Below, in pieces: positions 37,213-50,639 of a stretch of DNA of 64,000 nt (position 1 is its first letter; each line of letters starts with the position of its first letter). A program made the translations under genes and the position numbers. This DNA is from Amanita rubescens (lineage: Eukaryota; Basidiomycota; Agaricomycetes; Agaricales; Amanitaceae): NCBI GenBank assembly GCA_015039365.1, contig WION01000010.1, forward strand, positions 1 to 64,000, given 5' to 3'. A model generated the notes under the pieces. It saw only the letters and a program-made list of their open reading frames with translations, was not told the origin of the DNA and ran no database searches.

Positions 37213-38635
37213 CAGCGTTCGTCGCTGATAGCATATCGTGTATTTCAACTGGTCTCGGCCCCGATACACTCCATGTAGAATGCAATTAAAATTGTCTCCT
37301 CCGCATTGACAGAAGAGGTAACGGACCCCGATTAGGGAATAACACGGGTAGCGGATTGACCGTCTGGGGTAGAGGTACAGTACGTCCATCATCCTGTGAA
37401 GTGTAACTCAGCGCGTTGAGGAATCCCATCCCCGGTATTCTCGCTTGGAGTCTGACGCATGGTCGATCTATCTGTTCCAACGAAGCCTGCCCCGTTCGGT
37501 TGAATAACGGCATCAATCAAGACTCGTCAGGAGGATATTTCAAGAACGGATTTGACTACTGACCAATGACCATGGTCAACTGTGAGCCATCCCTGTTTTC
37601 TTAGACCCTCCTATCGGGTAGTATTACGTTCATAACAACGTGCTGAACTTCGCTCGCAACTCCTGACTCGGACGGACCTTTTTCACGAATCGGTAGAAGA
37701 GGGTTACACAGCCACATACTGATTACGCCGAGTTACGGCAGACTACTTTTGGCTTTGCCCCGAAACGACCGTCCAAGTTGCTCTGGACAGCTCTCTGGAC
37801 CCGACGCGGACGTTAGCTCACATTCTTTGCTGTGTTTTTGATACTCGGTAAAACAGGATCTTTCAGGAACTGTACCTTACGAGCTCCGAGTTCGTTCTGG
37901 ATTTAGTTAAGCTATCTTTGAGTATATTCTGTCATATTTCCTCTCTGTGCTACAAACACTTCCTGTACCCCTTAGTCTGGAAGTAATGCATGTCCCAGGT
38001 TGCGATTTCCGCTTTCCGCGTCGTACAGTAGCTCCTGGTTCGTGTTTCCTGATATAGTTAAGATATGAATCAGCAGGAGCAATGCAATGCGTGCCAACCT
38101 GTACTTCACTACCACCGGTTCGTTTCAGATTATGCCTCGCTGGCGTAACTTTCCTGGCTCTGGCTCTTGAACTCCTGGCAGACGTTGACCCCTCAATATG
38201 GCATATAAAATGGAAAAAGCTTACAGCGAAACGCCGAGTTGCCTACTGATCCGTATTAAATAACCTGTTCGGCCGACATCAAAAATGATTCATTTTCCTC
38301 TCCGCCTTGGCTCTGGTAAAGATCATGCACCGGGTCTGCCGCCTTTCGAGTTTCAAGATTCAGGCTATTTGCCGGGAAATAATCGCCTTTCTGACACAGG
38401 CTGTGCGCACCAATGCCTCGAAATGGAATTGATAGCAATCGAATAGGTGCGTTACCACTCGGAAAGACAAGTTTGACCGTCGATACTAACACAGGTTCAG
38501 GAGGAACCCACTGCCAATTACGCGTCCCCTGTTCAGCGCCAAGTGGCGAAAGGAATCACCAATCATGTGCTATAATCGAACCTAGCAGTATAAGAAGCGA
38601 ATTAGAGGGCGGGCTGTAGATCCAACATCACCACC
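37213..38635. other. Gene-free stretch and laccase promoter
   Basis: No recognisable coding sequence is seen at 37400-38500. Upstream of the laccase ATG there is a TATA-like AGTATAAGAAG at about 38587, some 50 bp before the start. Other regulatory sites cannot be assigned by eye with confidence. Confidence 0.45.
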
Positions 38636-40871
38636 ATGGCGTCCTGTCTCCGTTTCCTTCTCGTTTTCCTGCTTTCAGGTGCCGCTATGGCAGCCATTGG
38701 TCCCGTCAGCGACCTCCACGTCGTAAGCAAAGAAATTGCTCCCGACGGCTTCCTGCGACCGTCAGTATTCATTTTGAGATCACTATAGTATTCTCAATTT
38801 CATCGTACAGTGCCGCTCTCGCAGGTGCAACACGTCACCAAGCATCATTTCCTGGTCCCATAATCAAAGGTTACAAGGTATGCGCAACGGTTGTTTGCAA
38901 CTGAACAAATCGTGACGTTGAACAGGGAAGCAACTTTAGACTGAATCTCGTAAATCATTTGGACGACTCGAGGTTGCTGAAGAGTACAAGCATAGTACGC
39001 GACTCTGCTTGTGATCCTAGCTGTTTCCACTCACACTTCATTTAGCATTGGCACGGAATCTTTCAACATAATTCTCAGTGGGCTGATGGCCCTGTTGGGG
39101 TGGCACAATGTCCCATTATCTCCGGAGATTCCTTCCTGTATGATTTCAAGGTGCCGGACCAAGCGGGAACATTTTGGTACCACTCGCATTATTGTGAGTT
39201 GTTGTTTTCCTTGCGCGCGATCAATGGACTCACTAATCGTGACAGCGACCCAATACTGCGATGGCCTCAGAGGCCCACTCGTCATTTATGATCCCCTGGA
39301 CCCTTACCGAGACTAGTGAGGCTCCTAACAATATGATCAAATCTTCATATCTGACACCTAGCCTTGCAGTTATGATATTGATGACGGTAAGCCTCCGTGA
39401 ACTTCACTTGCCAGCCTATCATGTTTAAACTTTATTACAGATGATACGGTCATAACTCTCGGAGATTGGTCTGTCACCGTTGCTTCTAACTTCTGAGCTG
39501 GAGCTGACGCATTACATACAGGTATCACATTCCGGCTCAAATTGCAGGCGAAAGACCGACTCCCAATGCTACATTGATTAACGGGAAAGGACGTTACCTT
39601 AATGGTCCGCTTACACCGTTGTCCGAGGTCAAGGTCAAGTCAGGATTACGCTACCGCTTCCGACTTGTCTCGATCTCCTGCGCACCGAACTACATGTTCT
39701 CGATTGATGGTCACAATCTGGTATGCCCTTTGCTTCTTGACGGCTTCAACATACTGATGTGCATGCAGACTGTGATTGAAGTCGATGGAAATAATGTTGA
39801 ACCGGTCACCGTCGATTCAATACAGATCTTTGCCGGCCAACGGTATTCCTTCATACTTCACGCTGACAAGCCTATCGGCAATTACTGGATTCGCGCTGAA
39901 CCAAACGAGGGTGACGGTGGTTTCGCCAATGGGCTCAACTCTGCTATTCTCCACTATGACTCAGTTCCTTACAGTGACCCCACTACATCCCAGGTCAATG
40001 GAACTTTACTGCAGGAAACCGACCTACATCCGCTCGAAAACCCGGGAGCTCCTGGAATGCCATTCCCGGGTGGTGCTGACGTTGCGATCAACCTGGAAAT
40101 CGGACTTGTGCGGACTCCTACAGTAGCATTTAATCTCAATAACGTATCGTTCACTACGCCAAATGTGCCGGTTCTGTTGCAGATTCTCAGTGGAAAGTCG
40201 CCTGCCCAGGATCTACTCCCGCAAGGAAGTGTTTACACATTGCCGGCGAACAAGGTCATCGAACTGACGATTCCCGGTTTCGCAATTGGAGGACCGGTAA
40301 GTCTTGCCTCGTAAACTAAATTCACCATGTTCTAACCCCCTCCTTAGCATCCATTCCATTTGCATGGCGTGAGTACAGTTCTCCATACTACCTGACCCCC
40401 GCATCTCACGTTTAAGAATAGCATGCCTTTAGCGTTGTTAGGAGTGCAGGCAGTACGACGTATAATTACAAAAATCCAGTCCGACGCGACGTTGTATCCA
40501 CCGGACTTAGTGGCGACAATGTTACGATCAGATACGTTACGGACAATGCTGGTCCATGGTTCCTTCACTGGTGAGTTATCTCTGCGCCACGACACACACG
40601 ACTTGTGCTTACCATTCGACAGCCATATTGATTGGCATTTGCAGGCGTAAGTACAACACGTTTCCGTTGGAATCGCACGCTTAACTTCCGAATGTAAAGT
40701 GGTCTCGCAGTTGTCATGGCGGAGGATTTGCCAGGCATTGCCGCAGCATCTAAACCTTCTGGTACGTCTACGATTCAGGAATAACAAACAACCGCTTATG
40801 AGACCCTGTGACTAGCTGAATGGGATCAGTTATGCCCAAAATACAATCAGCTTTCTCCGGAGAACCAGTGA
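38636..40871 (+). CDS. Laccase (multicopper oxidase, secreted)
   Basis: Extracellular phenol oxidase, coupling substrate oxidation to reduction of O2 to water; roles in lignin chemistry, pigment or detoxification are known for the family. The ATG lies in ACCATGG, with a signal peptide ([20 protein letters not shown]). All four copper signatures are present: [42 protein letters not shown] and [12 protein letters not shown]. The axial type-1 position is Leu. At least ten short introns splice cleanly, including very small exons (YDIDD). The end reads [18 protein letters not shown] with TGA at 40869-40871. All catalytic residues that I could check are present and no frame break occurs. Length is about 520 residues, typical. 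It is tail-to-tail with the methyltransferase at 41303. Confidence 0.95.
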
Positions 40872-41302
40872 GGCCGCATCCCAAAGCCACTTGCCTAGTC
40901 TAGGTAAACTTCTATTTATACTATACTAGGATTTCTAGACAACATAACTTCGACTATCGGACTAGTTATTATATTATCGCGGATGAATATTTTTGTATTT
41001 ATCACTAATGCTGTAAAAAGGGTTTGATTTAATGATAGTATGACATCCAGTGCTTGTGATGAAAACCGGGCGATAAGGATGAAAGCTATATCACATATAT
41101 ATAAAAGGTTACATATACCACAATAGAATAGGCAGGAACGTCCGATTTGTGCCAGATACAGAAGCTATACGAGTAATAAATAGGCACACTTCTGGCAAGC
41201 TATCTATTTACCGTGATAGACAGCTCTGAAACGTGTAGCGTCTAAACTGAAGCAACGCCGCTAAAATGACTGGCCGGAAGATCAAGGGCCAAAAGATGCA
41301 GG
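40872..41302. other. Intergenic between convergent genes
   Basis: AT-rich (for example 40915-41060), with presumed 3' UTRs of the laccase and the carboxyl methyltransferase. No other feature is visible. Confidence 0.5.
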
Positions 41303-42234
41303 TCAGAATACGAATGGAATCATCTTGTACGGAACCCTTCTCGCGTATTCATCCCATTTCGCCCCAAAGGTTGCCCTCAACACGTCATCTTCTGCTTTCA
41401 GCCGAAGACAGGTGCCCCGGAACACGTATAGACATTTAGCCGTCCACATGGAAACCATGAGGAAGCCACCTGTGGTCATCCAGCCTCCTGATGCAAGCCA
41501 GGTGCCAGGTGCGAACAGCACTACTGTAGCACCCAGAAGGGTAAGATAGATGCCGATATAACTCGGGTGCCGGACTATAGAATAAGGCCCGTGCGTGATG
41601 AGCTCGTGTTGAGGGCGTATTGTCACCTCGAATGTGAAAAGTGGACCGAGGGTCCTAAAACACCTATTAAGCGAAATGGTGAGCGAGATGAAGAATAAAG
41701 TTTGCTTTGGAAGACGGCCATGTGCTAATGCACGACAGATGCAAGTTTAAGTCAAGAGGCAAGGACCCTAATACTAACCAGATTCTCAGAATGGCTGCTG
41801 CTACCGTGGCGAAGGTGCCAACGAGCATCGCGGGATGCACACTGCATAGCATCGGCATTGCGTGCGCTGTGCTAGATAGATGCCGTAAGTGGCCACCAGA
41901 ACTCGCGATCGCGTAATTGGGCAACGCCGCTGCCATCGATGAATGGTAAACGAAGCGAGCGATCGAGGACATAGTTAGATCCCAGAGGACACCTATCCAT
42001 ACCATAGTCTGTCCGGGTAAATCATTCGGTTATATACCCGAGAAATGAAAACGGCATGCAAACCTTGCTAGCAAAGGTGATCCACTGGATCAGGCGTTCA
42101 AAAATTGTATGCGTCCTCGAGCCCGTGCATTCGTCGCGTTTAACTGGGGGATTTGGAGGAGATAGCGAAAGGTGGACAGAGAGTGCTGTCGTAAGGAGGG
42201 CGATTGACTTGAGCACTAGACTCTCAAATTCCAT
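41303..42234 (-). CDS. Protein-S-isoprenylcysteine O-methyltransferase-like (ICMT family)
   Basis: Integral membrane enzyme that methylates the C-terminal prenylcysteine of Ras-like proteins and fungal pheromones (family knowledge). Likely start MEFESLVLKSIALLTTALSV at 42234, a first membrane segment. The middle exon has MVWIGVLWDLTMSSIARFVY and a second hydrophobic span (HPAMLVGTFATVAAAILRIW). The last exon holds the conserved catalytic region: FTFEVTIRPQHELITHGPYS, IVRHPSYIGIYLTLLGATVV, then EYARRVPYKMIPFVF at the end. RHPSY and the C-terminal Glu-Tyr...Arg-Val-Pro are family hallmarks. Three or more exons; the exact first junction (about 42050) was not fully resolved. The frame also stays open upstream to 42438, so a longer N-terminus cannot be excluded. 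Confidence 0.82.
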
Positions 42235-43132
42235 CGTGGACGGTGAGCTAATCTGAATTCGTTCTTCCGTCTCGCCACAGACGAACTTCAGGAGGTGATG
42301 CCGCAATTTGCAATTGCGAACAAAATCAGGTACAGCGAAGGCTGGAAAGGAGGGGACAGGGAGAGGCAAGTTGAAACGGCGAACGGAACGCAGCCATATA
42401 TACAACACTGCTTCGGCCGGGGTTTTCATCCATTTCACACATAAACTCTACTTGGGCTAGTCTTCTGAAAGTTTATTGCCCATGGCAGCTTGAAGGGGTT
42501 ATCCACGGAGGGGAGATCTGTATAGGATGCGGTCACTAAACATTTTTAGTCTTTCGTTAAGCCTCACCCGTGCGTCCGCAGGATAACCCAGGACTATATC
42601 TTTCATCAAACATCAGGTGAAATTATTTCGCCTCGTGCTAAATTCCAAAAAAGGCCGTGCCAGAAGCTGTGACTAGCATGCCCCTCCACAAACCCATCAA
42701 AATTAGTTCACATAAATTAGGAGCATATTGGTGGATGCTTGACAATGGCTTCTTAATGTGTGCGGAACGTCAACTGTCCGAGTACATTCGCGCCCAGGGA
42801 TAGTCATATTTCCTGCTGGATGGGACCTCGCGGTTCCTTCTCTCTTCCACCCCTCGTAGCTTAAACTCGGACGTAGAAGAGAGAAACGTTACGCTTGTGC
42901 TGCTCTGTCTTGTCACGTTGTCAAAAAGTGATCCGACCAGTAGAGTTTGGAAATCTTCTGTTGCAGCGCCAGCCCGAGAGTATCGAAAAGTGCGAGGCGC
43001 TCTGATGCCAGCGCGTGTCAGTGGACCGTGCAAACGCAGATATGGCAATGTCATTGTAAGCTAGCCAGCGGGAAGCTTAGCATGTGAAAGCATCCATAAA
43101 CGTGTATCAATGGCTGGTTGCTGGGTTATTGA
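42235..43132. other. Intergenic, weak minus-strand frame
   Basis: A minus-strand frame at 42770-43054 (LPYLRLHGPLTRAGIRAP...) is open but carries no recognisable motif. The rest shows nothing supported. Confidence 0.4.
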
Positions 43133-43534
43133 GTAATGATGTCTTTGCGGACGAAGGCGCCGTCAATGATGGTGAATTCTTGATCAAGACCTGGCATCAT
43201 CATGATCATTGCACCATTCGGAGATGGCTGCGCTATGAACGCCTAGAACACGTCTGAGGATCACGATAAGTGGATGTCGATTGAAGACGCTAAGCTACCT
43301 TAACTTTTCTGAAGATCGCCATAAGGCCGGTCGCTGTCTGCAAATTTTGGATTCTCAAGTGGTGTTCTAGCGGGATTCTTGTCAATCCGCCGCGCGCTTC
43401 GCGTTCCGTTCGACACACGTGAACGCAGATGATTGAATCCGATCAGATGCAAGCTTTTGGCTGGCATCTTGGTCCGCGTAATGATGTTTGAGATACCAGG
43501 CTGCATGGCATTACAATTTGATGGGGATGTCATA
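43133..43534 (-). CDS. Small hypothetical protein, two exons
   Basis: A candidate short gene: MTSPSNCNAMQPGISNIITR (ATG near 43534) runs to DRPYGDLQK. It may be joined by an intron (donor GTTAAG near 43304, acceptor TTCTAG near 43253) to AFIAQPSPNGAMIMMMPGLD and QEFTIIDGAFVRKDIITQ with a stop near 43133. The second exon has clearly protein-like composition, but I recognise no family. The junction phase is uncertain. It could also be a remnant of a larger gene. Confidence 0.35.
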
Positions 43535-43699
43535 ATTGCTTCCACTGCGACCACTTTGGTCGCCGTTCTAGGTTAGATGAATGTTTTCCGTTATCATAAC
43601 AATTGAGGTCACGAGAGACAAGCTGGCAAGCCACAAAAACATACAATATGGGGTAAGAGGGCGAAAGCGGTAATAAGAACAAATAACATCCGAGTCCTT

Positions 43700-44290
43700 A
43701 GTATCTGTCAACTCCAGGGCTGGACCGACTGGTAAACCCATCAACCTTGGGATTCCATATCCTCGAAGCAAACATGGCGAATTACTCTTCCATGCTTTCC
43801 TGACGTAGTCGTGTCGAGCTGGAAAACTCCAGTGACTTTAACCGAGCCTCGAGGCACCCTCGATAACACATCGTGGAGGATACCGCAATGGAGTGGTTCA
43901 ATGAACTGCTCTAATAGGCCTCGGAGGTGGAGCCGTAAGCGGGAAAGGCCATGAACAAGCTTCTGGGGGAAGATTTCTAAATTACCATTTAACAATGCGA
44001 GGTGCTTCAGTGAGATCTACGAATGAAAGCGGTGACATGCAGGAAAGCCGTGTAGGGGATAAACACTCCTTAATCAAAAACTCTAACATCCTGCCTGTTT
44101 CTTCAACAATGGGAGCGCGACAAAGTTTTGAATCTTGTCAGAGGATCGGTAGTTCAAGACACGTGGATTGTAAAAGTACGGCAACCAGATCACTAATATC
44201 TGGCGTTTCCAGTGAGTCAAGAGAATGGAATAAGGATTTTCTTCTTTTGAAGACATTGGCAATGGAGACCAAATTCAGCGTTCTGTGACG
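43700..44290 (-). pseudogene. Fragment of F-box/LRR gene
   Basis: The minus strand carries LRR-like text (SLDSLETPDISDLVAVLLQS, RMLEFLIKECLSPTRLS, SFVDLTEAPRIVKW) followed in other frames by FASRIWNPKVDGF near 43740. The latter corresponds to the VASRARNPKVDG segment of the array members further right. Frames are broken repeatedly. It is probably the leftmost remnant of the F-box array. Confidence 0.45.
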
Positions 44291-44399
44291 AAACATTCGC
44301 TCAGGTGATGTGATTTATTTTAGCAGGGAGAGAACGACATACGCCAACAAGAAATAGGAGCAGCAGTAGAGAATGTCATGCGCTCAAACGACCGACTGT

Positions 44400-45701
44400 C
44401 AATTTAACATTATTCTTCTCACATTGCTCTTGCAAGGTTGTTAAGTCGCCCGTGGAACGAGTTGAATCCGTCCTCAGCGACAACTTCTGTAACCCATCAA
44501 CTCCAGGATTCCGTGCCCTTGAAGCAACCATAGCGCTTAGTTCCATTCAATAGTGACGTATTCAGCTCTGTCCGGGTCTCCATCTCCAACGACTTCAGCC
44601 TCGGTGCCACCAGTGATGCGCCCTCAGGCATATCGCAATCGAGGAACTTTATGGACCTTTGTAGGCCTAAGTGTATCATCGCGGAACAGTAAGCTAGAAA
44701 GGCCAGGAATGTGCGAGAGGAGTTCCACAGTGGCTGCTGGTTCGCTGGACCAGAGCGAGAGGTGCTTTAGTGAACAGGAAGATCTGTGAACGAAGCTCGG
44801 GATGGTTGTGATTTGTTCTTTTCTTCCTCGAAAGTTAACGGATAAATGCTCCAATCCAGGAGCGGTCAGAGCCCCAAGTATATTATGCGTTTGAAGAACC
44901 AATTTCTTCAAGGATGGGAGCGTGATCCATGCTCTGAGCATTGTCGATATCGATTGGTTCTCCGAAAGTGTCTCCCAAACCGATTTCTAATTCTTCAAGC
45001 GACGTTGCTTGCGAAAGGGCAGCAAACAGTTTCCCAGCGTCCGTCAATGATCTCAACCGGAAAGATTCTATCGACGTCCAGTGAAATTTTGATAACCTCA
45101 TGTCAGAGAGTCGAAGGTGTTTTAAATTTGGAGACTGTTCAAAGGTACCTGCGAAACGTTCGTCAACTTGCAGGGGTCCGAGGTCACGTCGACCCCAGAG
45201 GTCCCCGGGAAGCGAGAGGAAGAAGGACTGAAGGAGTGGGACGCGTCCTTTAACGCAATGCAGTCTCTGGAGTTCTGTAACAGGTAGGAAATAAATCTCT
45301 GCTTTCAGCCATCGCATCGACTGTGTGATGAGTGCGTTAAGGATATCGACGACATATGCATATTCGTCAGCGTAGTATGGATACAAACTCATTCTGAACA
45401 TAAACGAGAGTGGGCATCCTTGACTGCACTTCAAGCAGAAATTCAATATGTCCAGGGCACGTTTGAAATAATGCACCGAGCCCGGGAACGCCTTCTTGAC
45501 ATGATCTATTTCGATATATCCCCAGAATTGGGTCGACGAGGACAAGAACACGCTCCTCCACTCTGCGCATATTTGACCCAGGAACCATGGAAATAATTGG
45601 GGCTTATGAATGATCACAGTTGTCGAAAAATTCTTGAAGATTTCGCTAACAATTTCAGGAGACAACTTCATAGCCTTCGAAGTTTGAGTTTGAGTAATCA
45701 T
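44400..45701 (-). pseudogene. F-box array member A, frame-broken
   Basis: Reads MKLSPEIVSEIFKNF...QLFPWFLGQICAEWRSVF at the N-terminus (the degenerate F-box shared by the array), then SMRWLKAEIYFLPVTELQRL, LLQSFFLSLPGDL and ATSLEELEIGLGDT. Near 44925 the frame shifts by one base, so ITLPSLKKLVLQTHNILGAL and APGLEHLSVNF continue in another frame. Further shifts occur near 44640 (before FLDCDMPEGASLVAPRLKSL) and 44520 (VASRARNP-type text). At least three breaks make it unlikely to be functional. Confidence 0.65.
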
Positions 45702-45956
45702 CGTGTGGAATGGAGGATGAATGATTCGAGTCGAGACACCGTCAAAACATTCGGATTTTGCCGCTGCTTGCGTCAAGATCGCCGACCGGCTACTAGTTGG
45801 CGGCCCGAACAAAAAATAGGAGGTATATACGGATGAAGATCACAATCTGAGAGAAAGCCACAACTACATGAGGGGCACCGTCTGGCACCATTTGAATCAT
45901 GAAACAACAAAATTGGGCGGTAAAGATAGTCCAAGAGTGCCATGCTATCACAGGAA

Positions 45957-47284
45957 TCACGGTATCACATTAGCAACCGTCAAGTTAACTTTGTGCTCCT
46001 GGCATTTGGTTTGCAAGGCCGTCAGGTCAACCTCCACTCGAGTGTGTTCAGGGCACACCACCAAGTTTTGTAGCCCATCGACTTTGGGGTTCCTTGCCCT
46101 TGAATCGACCATTGCGATCAACTCCGTTATCAATTCCTGATGCAGCATCTTCAAGCAGGAAATCCCCAATGACCTCAGCCGAGGTGCTATCGGAGACCTA
46201 CTCTCGGGGAGATCGCAGTTGAGCAACTCGACGAGCAACTCTGCCTCATACTCGTAGAGTTCTAAGCGAGTAAGGCTAGTGGGAAGGAGCGGCACGACTT
46301 CTCCGATGACGACTGGCGTCACATTCCAGAGTTCGAGGAACTCCAGTGGAAAAGAAGACCTGCGAAAGAATTCCGCGATGGTTGCCTCGATGGTTACTTC
46401 GAGAGGATGATCTCCAAATGGGTCGGTAATGTTAATGGATAGATACTCCAAAGCAGGTGTGGTCAGAGCCCACAACATCGTTTTATCACGTATAGTCAAT
46501 TTCTTCAAGGACGGGAGCGTGATCATGTTCCAATCTCCCTCGTGGTTTTCGGACCCGTATATTCTGCCGATCGTTAGATCTTCGAGACGCGTTGCTTGCG
46601 GAAGGATGGTGAAGATATTTCCTATGTCAGTTGGCGGTGGACGTTGCAAGTCGAGAACGAGTATCGTAGACCAATCAAATTTCCATGTGGAGAGAGAGGA
46701 TAAATGGACCCGTGTTAACCATGGAGAGTTGCTAAAAGTGTCCGCAAAACGTTTTGTCACATGTTTGACGGGACGGTCAAACCAAGATTTATTGCCCAAT
46801 CGCGTCAACTCGAGAGACTGGAGCAACAGGGTACGTCCCTTGGCGTGATGTAGCCTCTGAAGTTCTGCGTCCCGTAAATAAAACTCCACCTTCAACCAGC
46901 GCATCGACTGCCTGATGAGAGCGTCAAGCATATCGATGACACTGTGAATATTCCTCGGAATAGTGTGAATTGCACATCCGAAAGGAAAACGACAGAGGAT
47001 ATCCTTCGTTGCACTTCAAACAGAACTCCAATATCTCTAGGGTACGTTCGAAGTGCGCCACGGAATGCGGAAAAATTCTTCTTTACCGCGAATAGATCTA
47101 TAACGAGGTTGTCCCAGAATTCCATTGTCATGGACAGGAACAATCTTCTCCATCCCGCGCAGATATGTCCCAAAAGCCAGGGAAATGACCCAGGGTTATG
47201 TACCACCACGCAGCCCCGGGTGTAAAATTTCTTCAAGATTTCGCGCAGAATGTCGGGAGGCAAATCCATAGCCATCGCTGTCAT
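45957..47284 (-). pseudogene. F-box array member B, two frame breaks near the N-terminus
   Basis: Starts MTAMAMDLPPDILREILKKF (F-box), GSFPWLLGHICAGWRRLFLS, NLVIDLFAVKKNF. The expected text HSVAHFERTLEILEFCLKC lies in a second frame from about 47080. SVIDMLDALIRQSMRWLKVE resumes in a third frame from about 46945. From there the frame stays open for more than 300 residues to the end (LQSLELTRLGNKSW, VLDLQRPPPTDIGNI, ITLPSLKKLTIRDKTML, DLTALQTKCQEHKVNLTVAN). Only two base changes separate it from an intact gene, so either recent decay or sequence error is possible. Confidence 0.65.
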
Positions 47285-47419
47285 CGTGGATCTATGGACA
47301 GATTGGGGAGGACGACCAATGATAGTGATGGGCTAATCCGGAATTTGCCGTATACGATCAACGTTCAAACGTTCATGAACTGCAGTACTTATAGGACACC
47401 AGTCACCAGTCACTAGTCA

Positions 47420-47640
47420 TCATCTAGTAGTTGACACTACCAACTCTTGTAGTCCATCGACTCCAGGATTTACTTGCTCTTGATGCGACGATGGCCATTA
47501 ACCCGGCGAACCATTCGAACCGGAAATCTCCAATGACTCAGGAAGATTGCAATTGAGCAACGTGATTAACTCATTTGGATCCTGACTATGGAGCTGCCAG
47601 CAAATAAGGCTAGGTCCGCTTAGGAGTGAGTACTAGTGAG
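47420..47640 (-). pseudogene. Short 3' fragment of an F-box array member
   Basis: About 220 bp matching 51860-52095 of the intact array member on the minus strand (GTTGACACTACCAACTC, CTTGATGCGAC-ATGGC, CTCCAATGACT, AAGAT-GCAATTGAGC). It is truncated on both sides and marks the left boundary of the block that contains the ABC transporter. Confidence 0.7.
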
Positions 47641-47849
47641 TCGCAAAACTTCGGCCGCGCTCATACTCGCTTAGGAGATTAAGGGGAGTCAGAGATCCTG
47701 ACTCACAGTGCTTTCTGCCTCGCGTAGGGGACGGTAAAAGGATTGCAAGGAGGCGCACAGTTGCCATAAATAGCGATCCCGATAGCCATTTAAGTCATGC
47801 CCCTGAGCGCTAAGTCTCGGTCGCCACTCCTTCCTTACTTCTTGCGTTC

Positions 47850-50575
47850 ATGATGGTTTTTCGCTTTCCAACATCAAAAGGGAAGGAAATACCTGAACCA
47901 GGGAATACTGCCGATATCTTACACACCAAACTTGGCGTATGGGACCTTTACGAGGAATTAAATCCAGATTCAGATTTTTTTTCCTTGCCAAGCTGGCTGA
48001 CGACTGTTCCTGAATTATATGGCGAGCTAGTGCGGAGCTTGCCATACTTGCAGCGAATGATTAAAGACATAATCGGGAATAAAGCAGTGCCAGGTCCAGC
48101 TGGTTTCGTTCATCGCCATGCGACTTCTGCTGTCACTTTTACCAGCGGTTGAACTATGGTAAGTTTGGATCCCCTTGACGATTATTGGCCACTGACTGTG
48201 CGTGTCAGGTACTCGGGACAGTTTTTAACCATTGTGAGTAGATGATATACATTCGAAGGTTCAGGAAAACATTATTATGATGATGTATGTAGGTTAAAAT
48301 GCCACTGGATAAACGCAGCGCAAGTAAACATCATCTTATACACATCGCTCTCGGAAACTTGCTATGCTCTGTATCTGGAAACTTCTTGCGCAGCTCCCTC
48401 CAACGTGTCCGGACTAACTCTAGACGAAATGATTGGACAATTTTATCAAGCACATGAATTTCATGCCTCGGCTCGATTGGATCTACCCGCATTCCAGGAT
48501 GTGACCGTCCAACAACAACTTGTAAAGGCGCGAACAGATAGATCCGATTACTGCATCGTTTGGCGATCGATAATGAATATATCGAACGCTTGTTTCAAGA
48601 ATCTGACGTTGATTTCTCAGTTCATTGTTCTCATTCGCGTTATAGGGGAACAACGTGATGGTCGTTTACTAGCTATCCTATGCATCATCTATTCGGCGAT
48701 CTCACTCTTTATCGAAAGACAACCTTCTTGCCGTCGCAGTAAGCCTCACTCTTTTGGTCCTTAATTGTCTGTTGATTATGTTTGCTCTTAGTATGGGCCG
48801 CAACCACAAGCGATAAGCATTATATCAGGTCGGAGGGCCTGAAACAAGCCGCGACCGAGACGACTCATCGCAAAGAGATGGTAGCCGGCAACATGTGGAA
48901 ATATATGCTCCGTAGTAAGTGAACCAAACTACCTGTTTGGGACGGTTACGGGACCGGTTTGACACAGAGTATGCACAAAGCATTCAAAATCTGTCCGGCA
49001 GCACCGACTTCTATACTCTCTTCAATGATCAAAGATATCACGGCTTAAGTGAGACGGTGGAATCCCTTGTCGGGGGGCTTCTTGCTCGTCTCCCACAGGT
49101 TTGTGCATACGACAGTTTTAAACAAACAGTGCAGGTTTGACATCACAGCTAGATCGTTGTTGCACTGGGTGCCATCCAGGACCCTGCGTCAATGCCCATC
49201 ACCCTCGCCTCCCTAAACCTTGTAATGCAGGCTACCAATGACACCATCTACGCATATCTAGATATTACTGATGAAAATTACTCGATAAAGGACCAAGTAG
49301 CTGACGTCAGGAACTTATACGAGACGCTTGAAATTCCAAACAAAGTCCCTGATGGAACATTTCCATTTCCTGAAAATCAAAGATCACTTGAGATCGGCAT
49401 TTCGATAGAGTTCAGGTGTGTAACTACACCACAAGATTTGAAGGGTATCGAAATAGTCTCTCCAGGAACGTGTCATTTAGATATCAAGACACAGATAGGT
49501 ACGCTTTGCGAAACGTATCTTTCAAGATAGAAACTGGACAACTCTGTGTATGCTCCATCTAGACGAAATAGCACCTATCCTGATCGTTTTCTAGGTATTG
49601 ATAGGATTCAATGGTTCCGGAAAGAGCACCATTTTGAAGCTCATTGCTCGAATCTATGACGCCACTGGAGGGACAAATACTTGTTGATGGTGTGGACATT
49701 AAACAAATCCGACTTGATGATCTGCGGACGTTCGATCTCGGTACTCTTTCAAGACTATACCCTCTTCCCCCTTTCCGTGCGTCCTTTGTGTTAACATATC
49801 GACATTTTAGACATGCTAAGTCTACCCCCAGATTAAGGACAATATTGGATTAGGAGATCCCGAATACGCCGATGACGATGACAAAATTCTTCAAGCGGCC
49901 CATCTTGGTGGAGCAGACGAATTCATACGTCAGTTACCTGAAGGCCTTGATACGTATCTTGAACGGCCCGTCAAGGATATCTATGCTCGTCATGTAGAAG
50001 GTTCTATTCTCAATGGACGGCCTGTAGAGTACTCCAATATCCGACGCCGAGCTGGGATTGACGCATCAAATTCGACGACACTTTCAGGTGGTCAATTACA
50101 ACGGATAGCATTGTCAGTTCTTCGCTTGCCTCGAACGGGTGGCATATGAACTAATCACAAACTAGATCACGGACTTTCATGCGATCATTGAATAAAGAAT
50201 CCGTGGTCGGGCTTTTGTTATTTGACGAACCATCAGCTAGTTTAGATCCAGTAGCGGAACATGGTAAGTGATGCTCATGGACGAAACAGCGTCACTTATA
50301 CTCAAGATGGACGTTTTAAGAGCTCTTCGAACGTTTGCGACAGCTGAGAGGGTACAACACAATGATATTTTCCTCTCACAGATTTGGCAATCTAACGCGG
50401 CATGCTGATATTATATTGTGAGTGAGTAGCGCTGTCGAAGTCTGTATACTGAATTATCGGCAAGGATATATGAATCACTCTGAGATAATAGAGAAAGGAA
50501 CGCATACGGAATTACTTGAGAAGGACGGTGAATATGCGCGTCTTCGGAAATTGCAGGCGGAGGCTTTCGTTTAAG
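47850..50575 (+). CDS. ABC transporter (half-size, B-type NBD), with a frame break
   Basis: ATP-driven transporter of unknown substrate. The N-terminal part (FPTSKGKEIPEPGNTADILH...WDLYEELNPD) leads to hydrophobic segments (LTLISQFIVLIRVIG, LLAILCIIYSAISLFI). The nucleotide-binding domain follows: Walker A GFNGSGKSTILK, signature LSGGQLQRIALS, Walker B GLLLFDEPSASLDP with catalytic Glu, and H-loop IFSSHRFGN. It ends EIIEKGTHTELLEKDGEYAR...QAEAFV. Many short introns split it, and the exon map in 48130-49150 is only partly resolved. After RIYDATGG the GGG run at about 49670 has one base too many, since QILVDGVDIKQIRLDDLR follows in the next frame. The gene lies inside the opposite-strand F-box array. 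Confidence 0.75.
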
Positions 50576-50639
50576 CCATGACTTGTAAATAACATTGGCA
50601 TACTCTTAATGTTAACTGTACAGGAAACGTTTGGAGTAG